Below, piece after piece: positions 33,721 to 45,971 of a stretch of 64,000 nt of DNA (its first letter is position 1; each line of letters opens with the position of its first letter). Under the pieces are notes generated by a model. That model ran no database searches, had not been told where the DNA came from, and was given only the letters and a program-made list of their open reading frames with translations. The translations under genes and the position numbers were made by a program. This stretch comes from Scytalidium lignicola. Taxonomy: Eukaryota > Ascomycota > Leotiomycetes. Location: the NCBI GenBank assembly GCA_002812745.2, contig NCSJ02000008.1:62001-126000 (forward strand). The letters are read 5' to 3'.

Positions 33721-36464
33721 TTTTGGCGGATATTTTCCCTCCAGGCGAGGAGAGGAGATTGTTGGCCGGTGGAGATTTGGTGGAGGCCTTGTGTAGTCGG
33801 CCTTGAGGAAGGAACAATTGAACAAGTTCAATTCAGGATACCAACACAATTATGAATTGTTCCTCTTCCTATCGCAGATCAATCTCTCTCCGGTCGGTTC
33901 GGTCGGGAAGGGGAAAGGGAGAGGACAAGGGAAGAAGGCACGAAGAAGAAGAAGAAGAAGAAAACACTCCAAGATGCAGGATACCAGGGCAGGATATATG
34001 TACAGTACGAGCCGCGTTTCCTTTCAAAACTCCAGGGTTTTCGGCCGCCCCCATGTCAGCAGAAGCTCTGATTCCAGGCTCTGTTGGACAGGTCCACCGA
34101 GCTGCTGTGTTGGGTGCAGCATAACACAGCAAGCTAACCCCCTACACCGTCTCTAGGGCTTACTTGGCGCAGCACTAGAACCATGTCCAGGGGCATTTGC
34201 CGCGTCTCTACCGTGGAGAAGTTTGTGCGGGGCCCCACGAAGACCCATAAGTTAGTGATCTTGTCTACTATTTCTTGTTAATTACTGACGGAGTCTACGG
34301 CAGAATCTGGGGGGAAATATTTGCCACAATGTGGGGAGCAATGTGGTTGGCTATCAATCGCAATGCCGAAAGGGGTATTTCTATCTCGGTATGAAGCCGT
34401 GTGGCTGTCGTTGGAGAAACCGATAGATGATGAGTCTCTCGTCGCGGAGTGGCCTTTAGCAAAGTGGCAAGCTGACCCATGGTCAGGTGTAAATAATAAC
34501 AAGACACGTAAAGACTCTTGGTGGACGGATGAGCCGAGGACACGACGCCTTATCAAGGGTAACGTCGTCCATGTCATGCGTTTCCGGGATACAATCTCTC
34601 GATATTTGCATTGCATATATTGATTGTAACTTACCGTACAATGCAGTAAGATAAGAGCGCTGCTGCGATCTCGGTCTACCCCATGATTACTCTCGTCTCA
34701 TTATTCCCCATACGGCTTTAATTAGTACTCTGATTTTGAGCCAAGCACGGGATAATAGAGCATCGCTCTAACTCCACTTTTTCAAACCCCAAGCCCCCAA
34801 AGCTGGCTGCTCTTTGTCTATGTGGGGCGAGCTTCCAACACAATGTGGGTTGTCCAAGCCTTCTTTTCCCCAGGGGCTTTTTATACCGCTTTATCGACAG
34901 TTTTGGATTGATTATGCCGAGGCACCGGTTTGCATGACGGAAATAAATACTGTAAATGAAAGATTAATCCCTGCCTCTGCTGAATCCCGAGGGTGTTGTT
35001 TTAAGTACCCGGAGATTATCAGCCACGCCAATGTCATTGAAACGCTGAAATAAATTTGGTATGAAGGTGCAAAGGAGATAATACAAGGACCCTGAGCATT
35101 CTCCCTGATCAAAGAGTTCGAAGGCGGCAGTGCCCAACGAGCGCGCCATCAGAACAGGGGAATGTGGAATACCCGGTCGCACCTGTGTTGGGGGGTCCAG
35201 CCAGGTGCCAGTTCTCGAATTCCAGATTCACACAGCGCAAGTCTGCCTCGGATTTCCGATTGGGTTCTCCTGGGAATATTGCGATCCTAGTCAGAGTCCT
35301 CCGTACTACAGTAGATAGAGTGCTAGAGCGACTTGAGAGGCACCGGCACGCCCGGGAGATCTTGTGTTCCGTGACTATCATGTAGATGAAGAATTTTGAA
35401 GTGGCCATCTGCCACACAGACATACCCCAGACTTATGAGAGACCCAGGGCTCCACGTGGCTGCCATAACCGTATCATCCACCCCTTAGAGAAAAGTACTG
35501 CAACCCACATCTTATAGCGTGGTTTCTTGTCTCGGTGCTGTAGTTGTATTTCGGCTCTTGGCAGTTGAAGATCTAACAGTGAAGGACCACTGCTACTCTA
35601 CATCTCGAAATATAAAGCCATCAAATATAGTTCCGGCCCATGCGTCGATCTGGCCTATTGCCCAACAATCAGGGAGCACAGGAGCGCCTTGCATGGCATG
35701 ATAGCTGTGGCCTTTCTTCGGACAGAATAACAAGGACATTGCTTTGACTCTTTTCAAATATCGTCCCTTCTAAAGTTTCGATGATCCCTATATTGCAACG
35801 AGCTGCTAGGTCAGAGTTAAATACCCTTTCAGGCCTATATGCTAATGTACAAACGAAGCCTGCGACGTTTACTACCTTATCTATTCTTTAAGAGTTCACT
35901 ATGGCGTGGCAGAATCTTACGTTAACAAAAACATCTAGGTACATATAACGTATATTTCCATCCACTCTCCTCCTATCTCAATCCTATCTGGCGGCGAGGA
36001 CAGTTTTGTAGCATCTGTATTGCCTCGCCTTAGAATATCAAGCCGAAGAGAAAAGAAAAGAAGAGAAAAGAAAAGAAGAGGAAAGAGACACGGCACTCCT
36101 TAGCGTTAATGCCACAGATGCTTGCGGATACCCAATTGGACCCAGTCAACCAACAACTGTCCCGTGATTAAGCAATAACTTCTCCGCAAGAGTGTGTCAA
36201 GTCACCCACCTACATCTTGACGTCCGAGCCGTTACAGATCAACGAAAACATTGTGAGACCTTACAATGTCATCTACAGTGGAACATTCTCCGCATTCACG
36301 CGGTTTATAATGGCCTTCCTCTTTATCAGAGCGACCAAATTCGGTCTATGGGAGCCGAACGCCGAATGATTACAACTGCGCCGCACTGTTCTGCTGTTCC
36401 TCCTCAGCCCCATCATCTTCTCTTGTTTCTTTCTAAATAGCATGTATCCATCATTATCATCATC
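33721..36464. other. 2.7-kb gene-free stretch
   Basis: Near 33940-33963 a GAA repeat lies in the upstream region of the TRI12-like gene. Several open frames on both strands between 34270 and 35700 overlap each other antisense and show no family motifs, so I do not call them. Composition is near balanced rather than AT-rich, so decayed genes are possible. A purine tract at 36046-36088 precedes the next gene. Confidence 0.5.
36046..36088. repeat. Purine (GAAAAG/GAAGAG) microsatellite
   Basis: An approximately 15-nt unit built from AAGAG and AAAAG repeats about 2.6 times in a pure purine run. It lies ~380 bp upstream of the dehydrogenase ATG at 36465, where polypurine tracts are common in fungal promoters. 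Confidence 0.7.
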
Positions 36465-37451
36465 ATGGGAGGAGTTTGGAGCCAACTGTTCCCCCCGAGC
36501 CCTCATTTCACCGAAAAGGAGGCTCCTTCTTTAGAAGGCAAAGTCTTTATAGTCACCGGTGGAAATGCAGGTGTCGGCCTTGAGCTCGTGAAAATTCTCT
36601 ACTCAAAAGGCGGGACAGTCTATATAGCTAGTCGCTCTGCTGCTAACATTGAAACGGCAATCGAAGCTATAAAGGCAGAAGTGGAGACAGAAAGCCCTGC
36701 TGGACAGCTCAGGAGTCTGGTCGTCGACTTGAGTGATTTATGTACTATTCCAGGTTGCATTTCTACATTCCTCGCACAAGAATCTCGTCTCGACGTTCTT
36801 TTCAACAACGCGGGTGTCAGTCGCCAGCCCCCTGGTAGCGTTACGTCCCAAGGTCACGAGATACACATGGGCACCAACTGCCTTGGGTCTTACCTCTTAA
36901 CAAAGCTTCTGCTTCCAATCCTTATCCAAACCGCCAAATCCTCACCCAAAGATAGCATTCGTGTAATATTTACATCTTCAGGAATCATCGACCTAGTTGG
37001 TCCTCCAGGAGGTCTCTCATTAGCTGAGCTCGAACCCGGCAAGCATTCTAAGGACATGAACCGTAACTACAGTGCTTCCAAGGCCGGTAACTGGTTTTTG
37101 GCATCTGAGTTTGACAAACGGTTTTCGAAAGATGGGATTGTATCTGTTGCTTAGAGTCCAGGAACTTTGAAAACCAAAGGCTGGCATGGAACACCATGGA
37201 TAGTAAGGCTACTAATGTGGCCCCTCTTTTATCCACCGAAGATGGGAGCGTACACTGAGCTGTGGGCTGGTCTCAGTCAGGATGTAAAGAGCGGAGATGG
37301 TCAGAAACTTATTAACCCGTGGGGGAGATGGAATGAGACCCCGAAGAAAGAAGTTGTGGAAAGCTTGAAGACGAAAGAAGAAGGTGGAACGGGGCTCGCT
37401 GCCGAGTTCTGGGACTACTGCAAGCTACACACGAAGGAATTTGAGGTTTGA
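36465..37451 (+). pseudogene. Short-chain dehydrogenase interrupted by one in-frame stop
   Basis: An intronless SDR of 328 codons is interrupted by TAG at 37152-37154. Before the stop are TGGNAGVGLE (cofactor loop), NNAGVSRQP, an active-site Ser in VIFTSSGI, and YSASKAGN with the catalytic Tyr/Lys. After it, in the same frame, the fold resumes with SPGTLKTKGWHGTPW and runs to a normal TGA. The local context VSVA*SPG fits the family's 'VAxNPG' segment, with a Gln (CAG) plausible at the stop. If real, the protein would lose ~98 residues after the catalytic site, including the substrate-binding lid. It may be a recent pseudogene or a base-call error. Confidence 0.85.
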
Positions 37452-38383
37452 TAGCCCTGGCTCGGCCTGGCCATATTATCTGACACGTAGAACCGGCAAG
37501 ATCAGAGGTTGCTGAAGCAGTGAAGGTTGGAAATTGTTTTCCCTTTTCATTTCACTAATGGCGTGTTTTCTGATTATTTGGGCTGTTTGGTACAGTACAA
37601 ATAAGTTTCTATAGATTAAAGGACATGGGCTAAAGAATGTAGTCAAAGCACAATATCCCCTTCCCTAGAGCCTGATCTCTGTCAGATAGAATATAATATA
37701 TCAAGAGTCTACTTTTATAACGTACGGCAGCCTGTGCACCACTTTCACAGTAAGCGACAACGTGTACTTCCTCTTCTCACAGCCGACCCTACACTCACCG
37801 AGAACCTACACATATTTACTACCTACGCTTACTATACTTACTGCTAGAGTCTATGCTTATAATAATAGTTCTTATAATGAAGAATCCTACACTCTAAACT
37901 TTCGAGCTTATCACCAAAATACTCGGGTCAACCTGTCTGGAGATAGATCGATATAATACGAGGGTGGGCGGTGAGCTGCGAAGTCATCGACTCATCATGA
38001 GTCATAATGATTGAAATAACTTACACCATAATCATAATATTCAAGATAATAGCATCATAACGGCTATTGGATTATAATATTGTTTCATTATTTATAACGG
38101 GATTTATTAAAGAAATCCTTACTAGCTAATATCGAATATAGTCTCAATGCGGCAGCTCGATAATGCACGCGAACAAGACAAACTTAGAAGATAGGTAAAG
38201 CTCTCCATTATGAACACCCCGATGGGATCTTCTTCAAGCTTGTTAGAGAAGAAGACACATTAGTGTGTACAGTGGATGCAAGGTTCTTCAATACGATCTT
38301 GTCTATGTGATCTCTAGGTGGTCTCTCATCTCTCATCCTTCATCCACCATTGCTTGCATTTATAATTTGCTCCTCGACGGATA
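37452..38383. other. Intergenic, AT-rich
   Basis: No supported gene. The 64-codon frame at 37762-37956 is low complexity. The region from 37960 to 38200 is AT-rich. The MFS promoter should lie in the last ~300 bp. Confidence 0.5.
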
Positions 38384-40262
38384 ATGCTGTCAGTGGAGAT
38401 ACCGCCTGAGAAGGCGCCAGAATTGGAACAGAACAGTGGTCTCGTCGGCTATGAAGAGGGGAACACCGAGAAAGATGCAGTCCTCGATCTGGTCACTACC
38501 ACCGATGTTAACACTGATCAAAACTACCCTGCAGGCATTAAGCTGGCCGTCATAATAGCCTCACTAGCCGCCTCTGTATTCTTGTGCGCTCTAGTAAGAT
38601 GTATATCCCCTCTTGCGAAGATATCACATTGCTCACTCTGCAGGACGAAACCATTATCACGACTGCTATCCCCAGAATCACCGATGAATTTAAAAGCATC
38701 AATGATGTGGGCTGGTATGGTTCGGCATAGTAAGTACGCCCCATCTCGACCCGTTTGTAGCCACAACCTTATATGGTCACTGCTTCTAGTTTCATGACTT
38801 TCGCATCTTTTCAGCTCATCTACGGGAAGCTTTTTACTTTCTACTCGATCAAAAGTGTTTTCCTAGCGTCCGTCTTTATTTTCGAGGTCGGTTCCTTAAT
38901 TTGCGCTACCGCTCCAACATCAAGCGCCTTCATTGCCGGACGTGCTTGCGCTGGCCTAGGCAGTGCTGGCATCAATGCCGGCTTTATTATGTGTGATTTG
39001 AAGCTCTTCTACTTCTCAGGTTGTTGGCTAACTAGATACCAGTATCTTGGCGGCATCACTTCCCTTGCATAGAAGACCGATATTCGTCAGCTCGTACAGT
39101 GGCATGTATGGTGTTGCTGCTGTCGTTGCTCCTCTTCTAGGTGGAGAGTTCACGACAAAAGCGACCTGGCGTTGGTGTTTCTATATCAACCTTCCTATAG
39201 GCGGTTGTACTCTGCTAGTCATGGCATTATTCTTCCACCCGCAAGGGAGAACTGAAGTGAAGTCAACTACCACGAAGGAGAAAATTGCTCAAATGGACCT
39301 TCTTGGCACGGCTGTGTTGATTCCGGCTATTGTATGTCTCCTGCTTGCACTACAATGGGGTGGCTCTGTGCATTCATGGCACAGTCCTCCTATCATCGTG
39401 TTGCTAGTGATTTCAGCGGTCGCTTTGGTGGGTTTCGTCGTGATTCAGATATGGAAACAAGACGCAGCCACCGTACCTCCGCGGATTATCAAGCAGCGCA
39501 GTGTAGTATGTAGTACTATCTACGTTTTCACTGCAGGAGGGGCCATCAATGTCCTGGAATACTATGTCAGCTCAACCTTCTCCAACTGTTCGATTTGAGC
39601 CGCAACTTACACGCTGACAATAATAGCTCCCGATCTGGTTCCAGGCAATCCAGGGTGTGACGGCTTTCGAATCAGGAGTCAGAATTTTACCAACAACCAT
39701 GGGCACCGTGGTCTTTTCCTTCGTCGCTGGTTTCGGTGTCTTCATTACGGGATACTACACTCCATTCATGATTATCGGTGCCGCTCTGCTCCTTACAGGA
39801 GCCTCACTCGTGACCACTTGGAAGATCAACTCACCTGCTGCGCAATGGATCGGTTATCAGATCATCTTGAGTGCTGGAACAGGGTTAGGTATTCAACAGG
39901 CACATACGGCCGCTCAGACAGTCCTCCCAGCTGTCGATGTCCCGACTGGAGCAGTGGTGCTCATCTTTTCGCAAATCCTCGGGGGTACTGTTTGGTTGTC
40001 AGTCGCACAAAATGTGCTAACGAGCCAGTTACTAAAAGGCCTAGTTGGTACAGTGCCGGGCTTGGATCCAAACACTGTACTGAGTATGGGCGCGACTGGC
40101 CTAAGGAGCGTAGTTAGGGCACAGTTCTTGGGCGATGTGCTGGAGGTGTATAATGTTGCTCTGATAAGGACATTTTATTGCTCCATAGCCTTAGCCGCTA
40201 TTGCTCTCATCGCTGCCTCTGGAATGGAGTGGAAATCCGTTAAGAAAAAGGCAACTGTCTAA
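38384..40262 (+). CDS. MFS multidrug/toxin-type exporter (DHA, 14 helices)
   Basis: Exons 38384-38593, 38644-38729, 38790-38990, 39043-39565 and 39627-40262 are phase-consistent and give 551 aa. After a ~50-residue cytosolic N-terminus, helix 1 ends in [17 protein letters not shown], the signature of the drug:H+ antiporter-2 group. [34 protein letters not shown] and [25 protein letters not shown] (split across exons 3-4) follow the family order. [13 protein letters not shown] and the [22 protein letters not shown] segment (across intron 4) are intact. It should export small hydrophobic compounds at the plasma membrane. Similar proteins serve secondary-metabolite clusters, but no backbone enzyme is near. 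Confidence 0.93.
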
Positions 40263-40864
40263 GCATGAGGTGTGTCTAGACTTGCTTTATCACTTAGAAA
40301 GAAAGCCTTTTCCTTCCCACTTCTTCTGTAATACCCTTTAACGTCGTGCCGAAATTCGAAAATGAATTTCCAATGTCTTCCATCTCTAAAAAGAGTCCCC
40401 CTTACCTCTCTTCCTCTCCCTTACTTGCCTTAAGTCGCCCTATATTTCTGATCAAGCAACCCTGCCCGTCTTTGTGAACGGAGTGAATTTTCCTCACGTT
40501 AGGATTATTGTGAAGTACCAATATGGTACCTCGGTAGGTATTTAGGAGCCTGCAAGGACTAGACTATTCACCCTTCTCGGCAGGGTCGTTCTATGGCTAT
40601 AATTCAAGTGTATATATAGGCCTATCTCGTAGTTGCGCAATATGTAAGTTCAATGGTTCCGACTTTAAGTGTGAAAATATATTAAACTAAACTAAAACAA
40701 TATAACTATAACAATGATGGAGAGTGTTAATGCCAGAGAGTCCGGATCTGGAGCACGATCTCTTATTGCCATACTAATTTGTATGTACAGGCGAGATAGC
40801 GTTATGCCTGAGGCGTATCCGATTCCGGCAAAAGTGAGTCGATTTAGGTAAGTGGTGAGTGGAT
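40263..40864. other. Convergent intergenic
   Basis: Between the 3' ends of the MFS exporter and the hydrolase-NACHT gene. A minus-strand frame at 40692-40877 overlaps the end of the NACHT gene in another phase. It could be a frameshifted C-terminal tail but has no motif. Confidence 0.45.
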
Positions 40865-43800
40865 TTAAGTATTCCATTCATTAATCAACAGCTTTCTCTC
40901 CCGAGACCTGATGCTTTCGTCACGACCTGGCGCCCCTGTCAACTCCCGGACAGCTTCAAATGCAGCGTCCCAGCAAGAGTCCCATGGTCCAGCTCCCTTG
41001 TTTAGGAATGCTAATGGCAATCGAAGGCGATTTTTATACGTGCGGACGTCCGGGCGAGGGATTGCTGGAGAAGCTTTTGGAGGAATATCTAGCGCCTTCG
41101 GGATAAAGAAGACCACAAGTCGGTAGTAGGTCTCACAAACGTCTAGCAGAACGTCTTCACAAGCCTTCGATGGAAAGGTATTCTTCCATTGTCTGATTTC
41201 ATTACTAGTTGGGTTAACGTCGCTGACCAGAAATTCCTTTGCTGTCTGGTGTACAAGACTCAACTCCCCATGGATAATGCGAACAAAGTGGCCGCAAGTG
41301 GTCTTGATGTAGTTCTCAATTGGAGACTTAAGCCGAGGTTCTAAGGGACTCAGCTCCGTACCCCCTAGATGCACGGCCATTGCCACGTTCATCTCCTCAA
41401 GTGTGAAAGGTCTTGCCGCTGCCAATATCAAGCAGAGCATTATCCGAGCCTCTTCTGGATTAAAACTGCTTTGCAATAGTTGGTTGTATACATCATGCAG
41501 GCCATCATTTTGAAGGATTCTATCTATATCTCTTGAGTTTGCTCCTTGTTGGACTGAAGCTACAAGTAGCTCAAGTGTCAAGGCAGTCCATAGGAAGGTC
41601 CGATCAGCTCTAGAAATTAACTCTCGTTCAGCTCGAGTGATTTCATTCTTATCGACACCTTGAATTATAAGTTCTTTAACCTTGGCCTTAGTTACGAGGT
41701 CAACGTCGTGTGTTGTCGCATCTGCTTCGTCCTCTGCTCTCAGTCTGGAGAAATCACAGAAAGAAGCCTGTATGGCATTATCTGGGCGACTTGCAATTAT
41801 AGTTTTGAAAAATCGACCAACGAGAAATTGACCTTTCTGCTTGTGGAGATCTGTGAGAGCTTTTCTCAGATATTCCTGTGACTTAATTTCGCATTCATCC
41901 AGGGCGTCGAATACAAATACGAAGTTACCCGCATCCGCATCCATCACAACATCCGTAAATATCATCCACAAGGTATCCCACTTTACAAACATGTCGTCCC
42001 CTTTGGTTCGAAACTGCTTCTGGGCATACTTCAACAGAAAAGGTTTGTCAATGAAAATCTGATGAAGAATTGCGCGGAGTGCAATATGAGCATTCTCTTG
42101 CTGAGCGTTTTCGTTCTTGAAAAAGAAATGGCAAGTGGATGTTGCGTCATGAGGCATTCCAGTTCGAGTGCGCAAATCATCCACCAGAGCAGACATGAAT
42201 ACGGACTTTCCGCAGCCAGGATTTGCTGATAACCAGAGGAGACTTGATGATTTGTCTTGAAGCCATTGTTTATACTTGGGATGATGGAACAACCATTCAC
42301 AAGTACCCGGTAGGCGAAGAGGATTCCGTCTTCGATGTGCTTCATAATCAGATGTCCAAAATCTCTTGAGTAATGCGTCTTGATCTATTGCAAATTCTGA
42401 GAGCGATGATCAGCTATTTATGAACCTGAAGAGCCAGAATTTTTTAAATTGGTTACCAAATTCAGCTAAGGGTTTAGCTACGTATACAGCCTTGGATACA
42501 ATGTCTCGTATGTTGGTCCATACTACTCTGTATCTCGGTTCACTCGCTCGTAGGAATTGACAGATATTACGGTGGTTTCCATTCACTGGTATCAAGACTT
42601 CATTAGCCAGCCCTACAGCTGCCGATGCTTTCTCAACGACCTGTGGTTATTAGACTTTCTCTCCACAGCTAGAATTAAGGGATGACACACTTTGCAATCC
42701 AAGAAGTCCATTTTATCAGTTTCATAAAAGCTGAGTATTTGAAGACCCTTCCCTCGATCAACAAATGATTCTGAAATATCGAGAAGTGCTTGAGCATTGA
42801 GCTTTAACGACTTTGAGAGGCGAGAATTAGTATTGCGTCCCACTGTTGCTGCACTAAGTACGTTCGCCAGAATCGTACTCCAACTAGCAAGAGCTGCTCC
42901 TCTGTGAGGAGTGCCAAAGAATGCGACTCCATACACACACGATTTTATCTGATCGTAACGCCGTTTCTCATGAGCTTTGATCAGTGCCTAGTGAACACTT
43001 GTCAACTGAGAGTTACTTGCCAAAAAATTTCATTCATTAGAAACTTACCTTCTTGAATACAATTCCGCCCAAACTATGACAGATAAACACCAGGGGTCGA
43101 TGCATTTCTATCTGAGTACAGCGGACAGCCAACAATTCCTCAAGAAGCTGTTCTGCAAATGTACTGATGTCTGCATCGGACTTGCTAAACTGTACGGTTG
43201 AGTTGTATCCAAATGACATAATTCTGGTATTCAAAAGCTGTGTCGGCAGGAAGTCTTTCAGCCAATTCGCACTTTCAGAACCACGTTGGCTAGTCCAAGT
43301 TCTGCTGTAGTGTCCGTTAAGTCCGTGGATTGCAACTACATCTACAATTCCAAGTCGATTTGAAGGCTTGTCCCTCAGAATGAACATGCCATATTCATCT
43401 CTGTCATCGAAAGCTGTAATAATCTGATCGGTAGTGGATTTTGTATTGTGGACTTGTCTCAAGATTCCGTCGAGTGCTCCTGGAGGTAGCTTCGAATTCA
43501 TCTCCTGGTATCTTCTGAGAAAGTCGGCCATTTCATCAGCACTCGGTTGTCCACGACTCGGATTAGTTTGAGTATCTTGAGAGGATAACGGGTGCTGATC
43601 ATGAGATTCATGTCCACTGTGAAGCTGTACAAATCGCTCTTGCCTAACCTCTTGAGTATTCGTTGAAAGATCATAATTCGGGCTGGACTGAATCTCTATA
43701 GCATGAAGTGAAAGTGAGAGTTCTCTTTCTTCTCCGTAATTAGCATATGCATGCCGCTCGAGGTCATAATTGAGAGAGCTTGAGTCGATTGCTAAAGCCG

Positions 43801-43933
43801 TGCGGCTCTGATAATCCCGCCTGTTCCGAAGTTGTTTCGCTCCAGAGCCTGATGCATCAACTTCAAGTGCCTCAACTCTTATGGCATCGTTCGGTTTCCG
43901 GTTCAGTCCCAGAAAAGAGTGCAGTCGCTTCAT
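40865..43933 (-). CDS. NLR-like STAND protein: alpha/beta-hydrolase (lipase-like) effector plus NACHT
   Basis: Exons 43933-43049, 42987-42691, 42640-42457 and 42396-40865 join in phase to give 965 aa. Residues 1-~170 are polar and probably disordered. A serine-hydrolase (DUF676/PGAP1-like) domain spans ~195-400: DVVAIHGLNGHYSRTW, the nucleophile elbow CHSLGGIVFKK, and FFGTPHRGAALASW. After a linker (CEWLFHHPKYKQWL), the NACHT domain has Walker A NPGCGKS (~513) and Walker B FVFVFDALDECE (~615). The helical C-terminus (winged-helix-like LCLILAAARPFTLEEMN, GHFVRIIHGELSLVHQTAKEFL) ends without ankyrin, WD or TPR repeats, unlike most fungal NLRs. By analogy with fungal NLRs, a role in non-self recognition or controlled cell death is inferred. 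Confidence 0.88.
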
Positions 43934-45168
43934 AGTTGAATATGTACAGTAGTTGTACGAGGTTCACCTTACTCTTGGATCTGGCTGATAATATTGAGGA
44001 GCACACAAGTCGGCGAGGCTGACTTACACATGTGTGATTGCTGAACCAATAAGGTTAGAAAGCATTAAAGCCACCAATAATTTCACGATCGCTCTATTGT
44101 TATCTACTTAAGCGCATTCACAGAATTCTGCCTTGGCAAGTGCCACAGTACGCAGCTTAAGAACATGAAAGGGTATAAACACGCAAAATTATCTCGATTA
44201 TCGGGACCTGTTAGTGAAAGAGACCAGAGAGGCTACAGGGGGAGGAATTCGTAATGAAAGAGTTAGCTTGGTAATTCTTAATGAGGACTAACGGAGAATG
44301 AGCCTTGGCGAATAAAGGATTACTTGCCAATCTACTCGTCAGAGCTACCTTAATTTGCTTCTATCGTGGCCGAGATCGAACAAAATACCCTAGAAACATG
44401 AAATTTGGACTTCTGTTTTCTGAAGGGTTTAGTTTATACATTTGAGCAAGTGTTGGTTATACAAAAGATAGGCTAAGCTAGATCCCCATCCGTCTTCTGG
44501 AGCCTGAAACGGTCTTGAATTATCCTTATACTACTTATGCTTTGTTCTAGAAGTTATAGAAGTTGTTGTTAAATTAATCGGAAACGAATGTACTAGTATC
44601 TGACTTGGCCTTTTTAACATGTTCTAAGATATGAAAATGAAAGATCTAAAGCTTACCTTTAGTTATTTGGCTATTGTTATTATGGCCGGTCGAGTTTCAG
44701 ACCCTTGCATTCGCTCCTTCTGCTAATCCCTGCGTTTGCTTACGAGTCACGTTAGGCAACAAACATGTTCCGGCCGATAGCCCCAATGTAGGCGATTCAA
44801 TACGTCATAGCGGTAAGAACTGGCAGAATCCGTCTCAGAACCATGGTTAAGTAGATGGCAATGCAAAATAGTTAGATGATCTTACTTATTGTAATCAAAA
44901 TCAGGCTATCCATTCCAAATCATTTCGTGGCTTCTGCCTGCGTGTTTGCAGTCTCCGGCCTCACGTGGCTTGACCATCCGATACTAGCCTTTAACCTTGT
45001 GAATCGTGCCTTTTCTTCACCATCTTTTCACCTTCTACTACCCTTTTATGGATTTCAACCTTTCATCTTGTATCCCACGTTCTTCAAATCAAAGATCTAT
45101 TCAATTATCTCCATGGTTAAGAAATAATGGCCGAACAGGAGCGAAAGGTTACAGAGCCTGAAGTATGA
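43934..45168. other. Intergenic, no supported gene
   Basis: This includes the promoter of the hydrolase-NACHT gene. The 83-codon plus-strand frame at 44876-45127 has no motif. A short frame at 45126 (MAEQERKV...) precedes the next gene but is out of phase with it. Confidence 0.5.
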
Positions 45169-45852
45169 ATGACTATCGAGGAGATGTACCAAACATACCC
45201 TAGGAGGGAGGTTGAAGCTGCTATGTTCCAACGTAATTATAAGATGTATAATAATTCTTTATGTCCGAGTTAGTCTTTTTGCTAATTTCTCTGTTTAATA
45301 GAGAACGTCAAAAATGGATCGAAAATTATCAAAAGCAAATTAATGATGGAATAAATGCTAGACAATCTATGGAGGACTATATTAAGTCAACACCACCAAA
45401 TCCACCATAATACTTTTTATTCCTAAAAACAATACACTGAACACAGTTAATACTTAATATAGTATTGATCCAACTGAGCCTCAAGATTTGGATGAAGATG
45501 TAAAATGGCGTATGCGCATAATCAAAGCTGCTAATCCTCAAGATATTCCTGAAGCAGAAATGGTAAATCGCAATGCTGTACTCGAAGCTTATCGACAAAA
45601 AAAATTGAAAGTGGATGGACAAATTACTATTTGGTTTGCTGGAAAGATGATGATGGGCCCGTTGCCGAGACTAAGACAGCATGATTTACTAACGTTAGTC
45701 AATAATCTACGAGTAAAATGGAATCGGGAATATGGCCTAGGTAGAGTTTGGGTCGAGGAGGTATGTTATTACCTTATTCGGCATTTTGCAATTGGAGGTG
45801 TTTACAAGTTCAGGATGTAGGATTACATAGGCTAAGGGGTGTTATTCTTTGA
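45169..45852 (+). CDS. Hypothetical four-exon protein, no recognised family
   Basis: A phase-consistent model uses exons 45169-45245, 45302-45385, 45463-45760 and 45814-45852 (165 aa). The residues are highly charged: MTIEEMYQTYPRREVEAA, QRQKWIEN-like helices, then DIPEAEMVNRNAVLEAYRQK and IWFAGKMMMGPLPRLRQHDLL. It looks helical and cytosolic or nuclear, without signal peptide or membrane segment. The donor of intron 2 (GTCAAC) is weak, so the model could be wrong there. I do not recognise the protein. A MITE-like element begins 119 bp after its stop codon. Confidence 0.4.
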
Positions 45853-45971
45853 GGAGAGTAAAAGTTCGCTTGAATACACATGCAGTTTACTTATTAAATT
45901 GTATGGATCTTAGTAGGTAGTGCATAGGAATCGAAGTGGTCACGCGTATTGTAAGGGTGTGTGAGAAGTTA
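45853..45971. other. Short interval before MITE-like element
   Basis: Flanking DNA between the hypothetical gene and the element; ends with the TA dinucleotide that borders the element. Nothing else seen. Confidence 0.4.

Noticed and set aside
33803..34156. Arg/Lys-rich frames over a GAA repeat
   Set aside because: Composition is driven by the microsatellite; they lie in the promoter of the TRI12-like gene.
29319..40262. Possible secondary-metabolite cluster (dioxygenase, two MFS exporters, dehydrogenase)
   Set aside because: No PKS, NRPS, terpene or DMATS backbone enzyme is present, and the dehydrogenase is broken.
40692..40877. Minus-strand frame as an extra C-terminal exon of the hydrolase-NACHT gene
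   Set aside because: Overlaps the annotated end in another phase with no splice signals; would need an unsupported frameshift.
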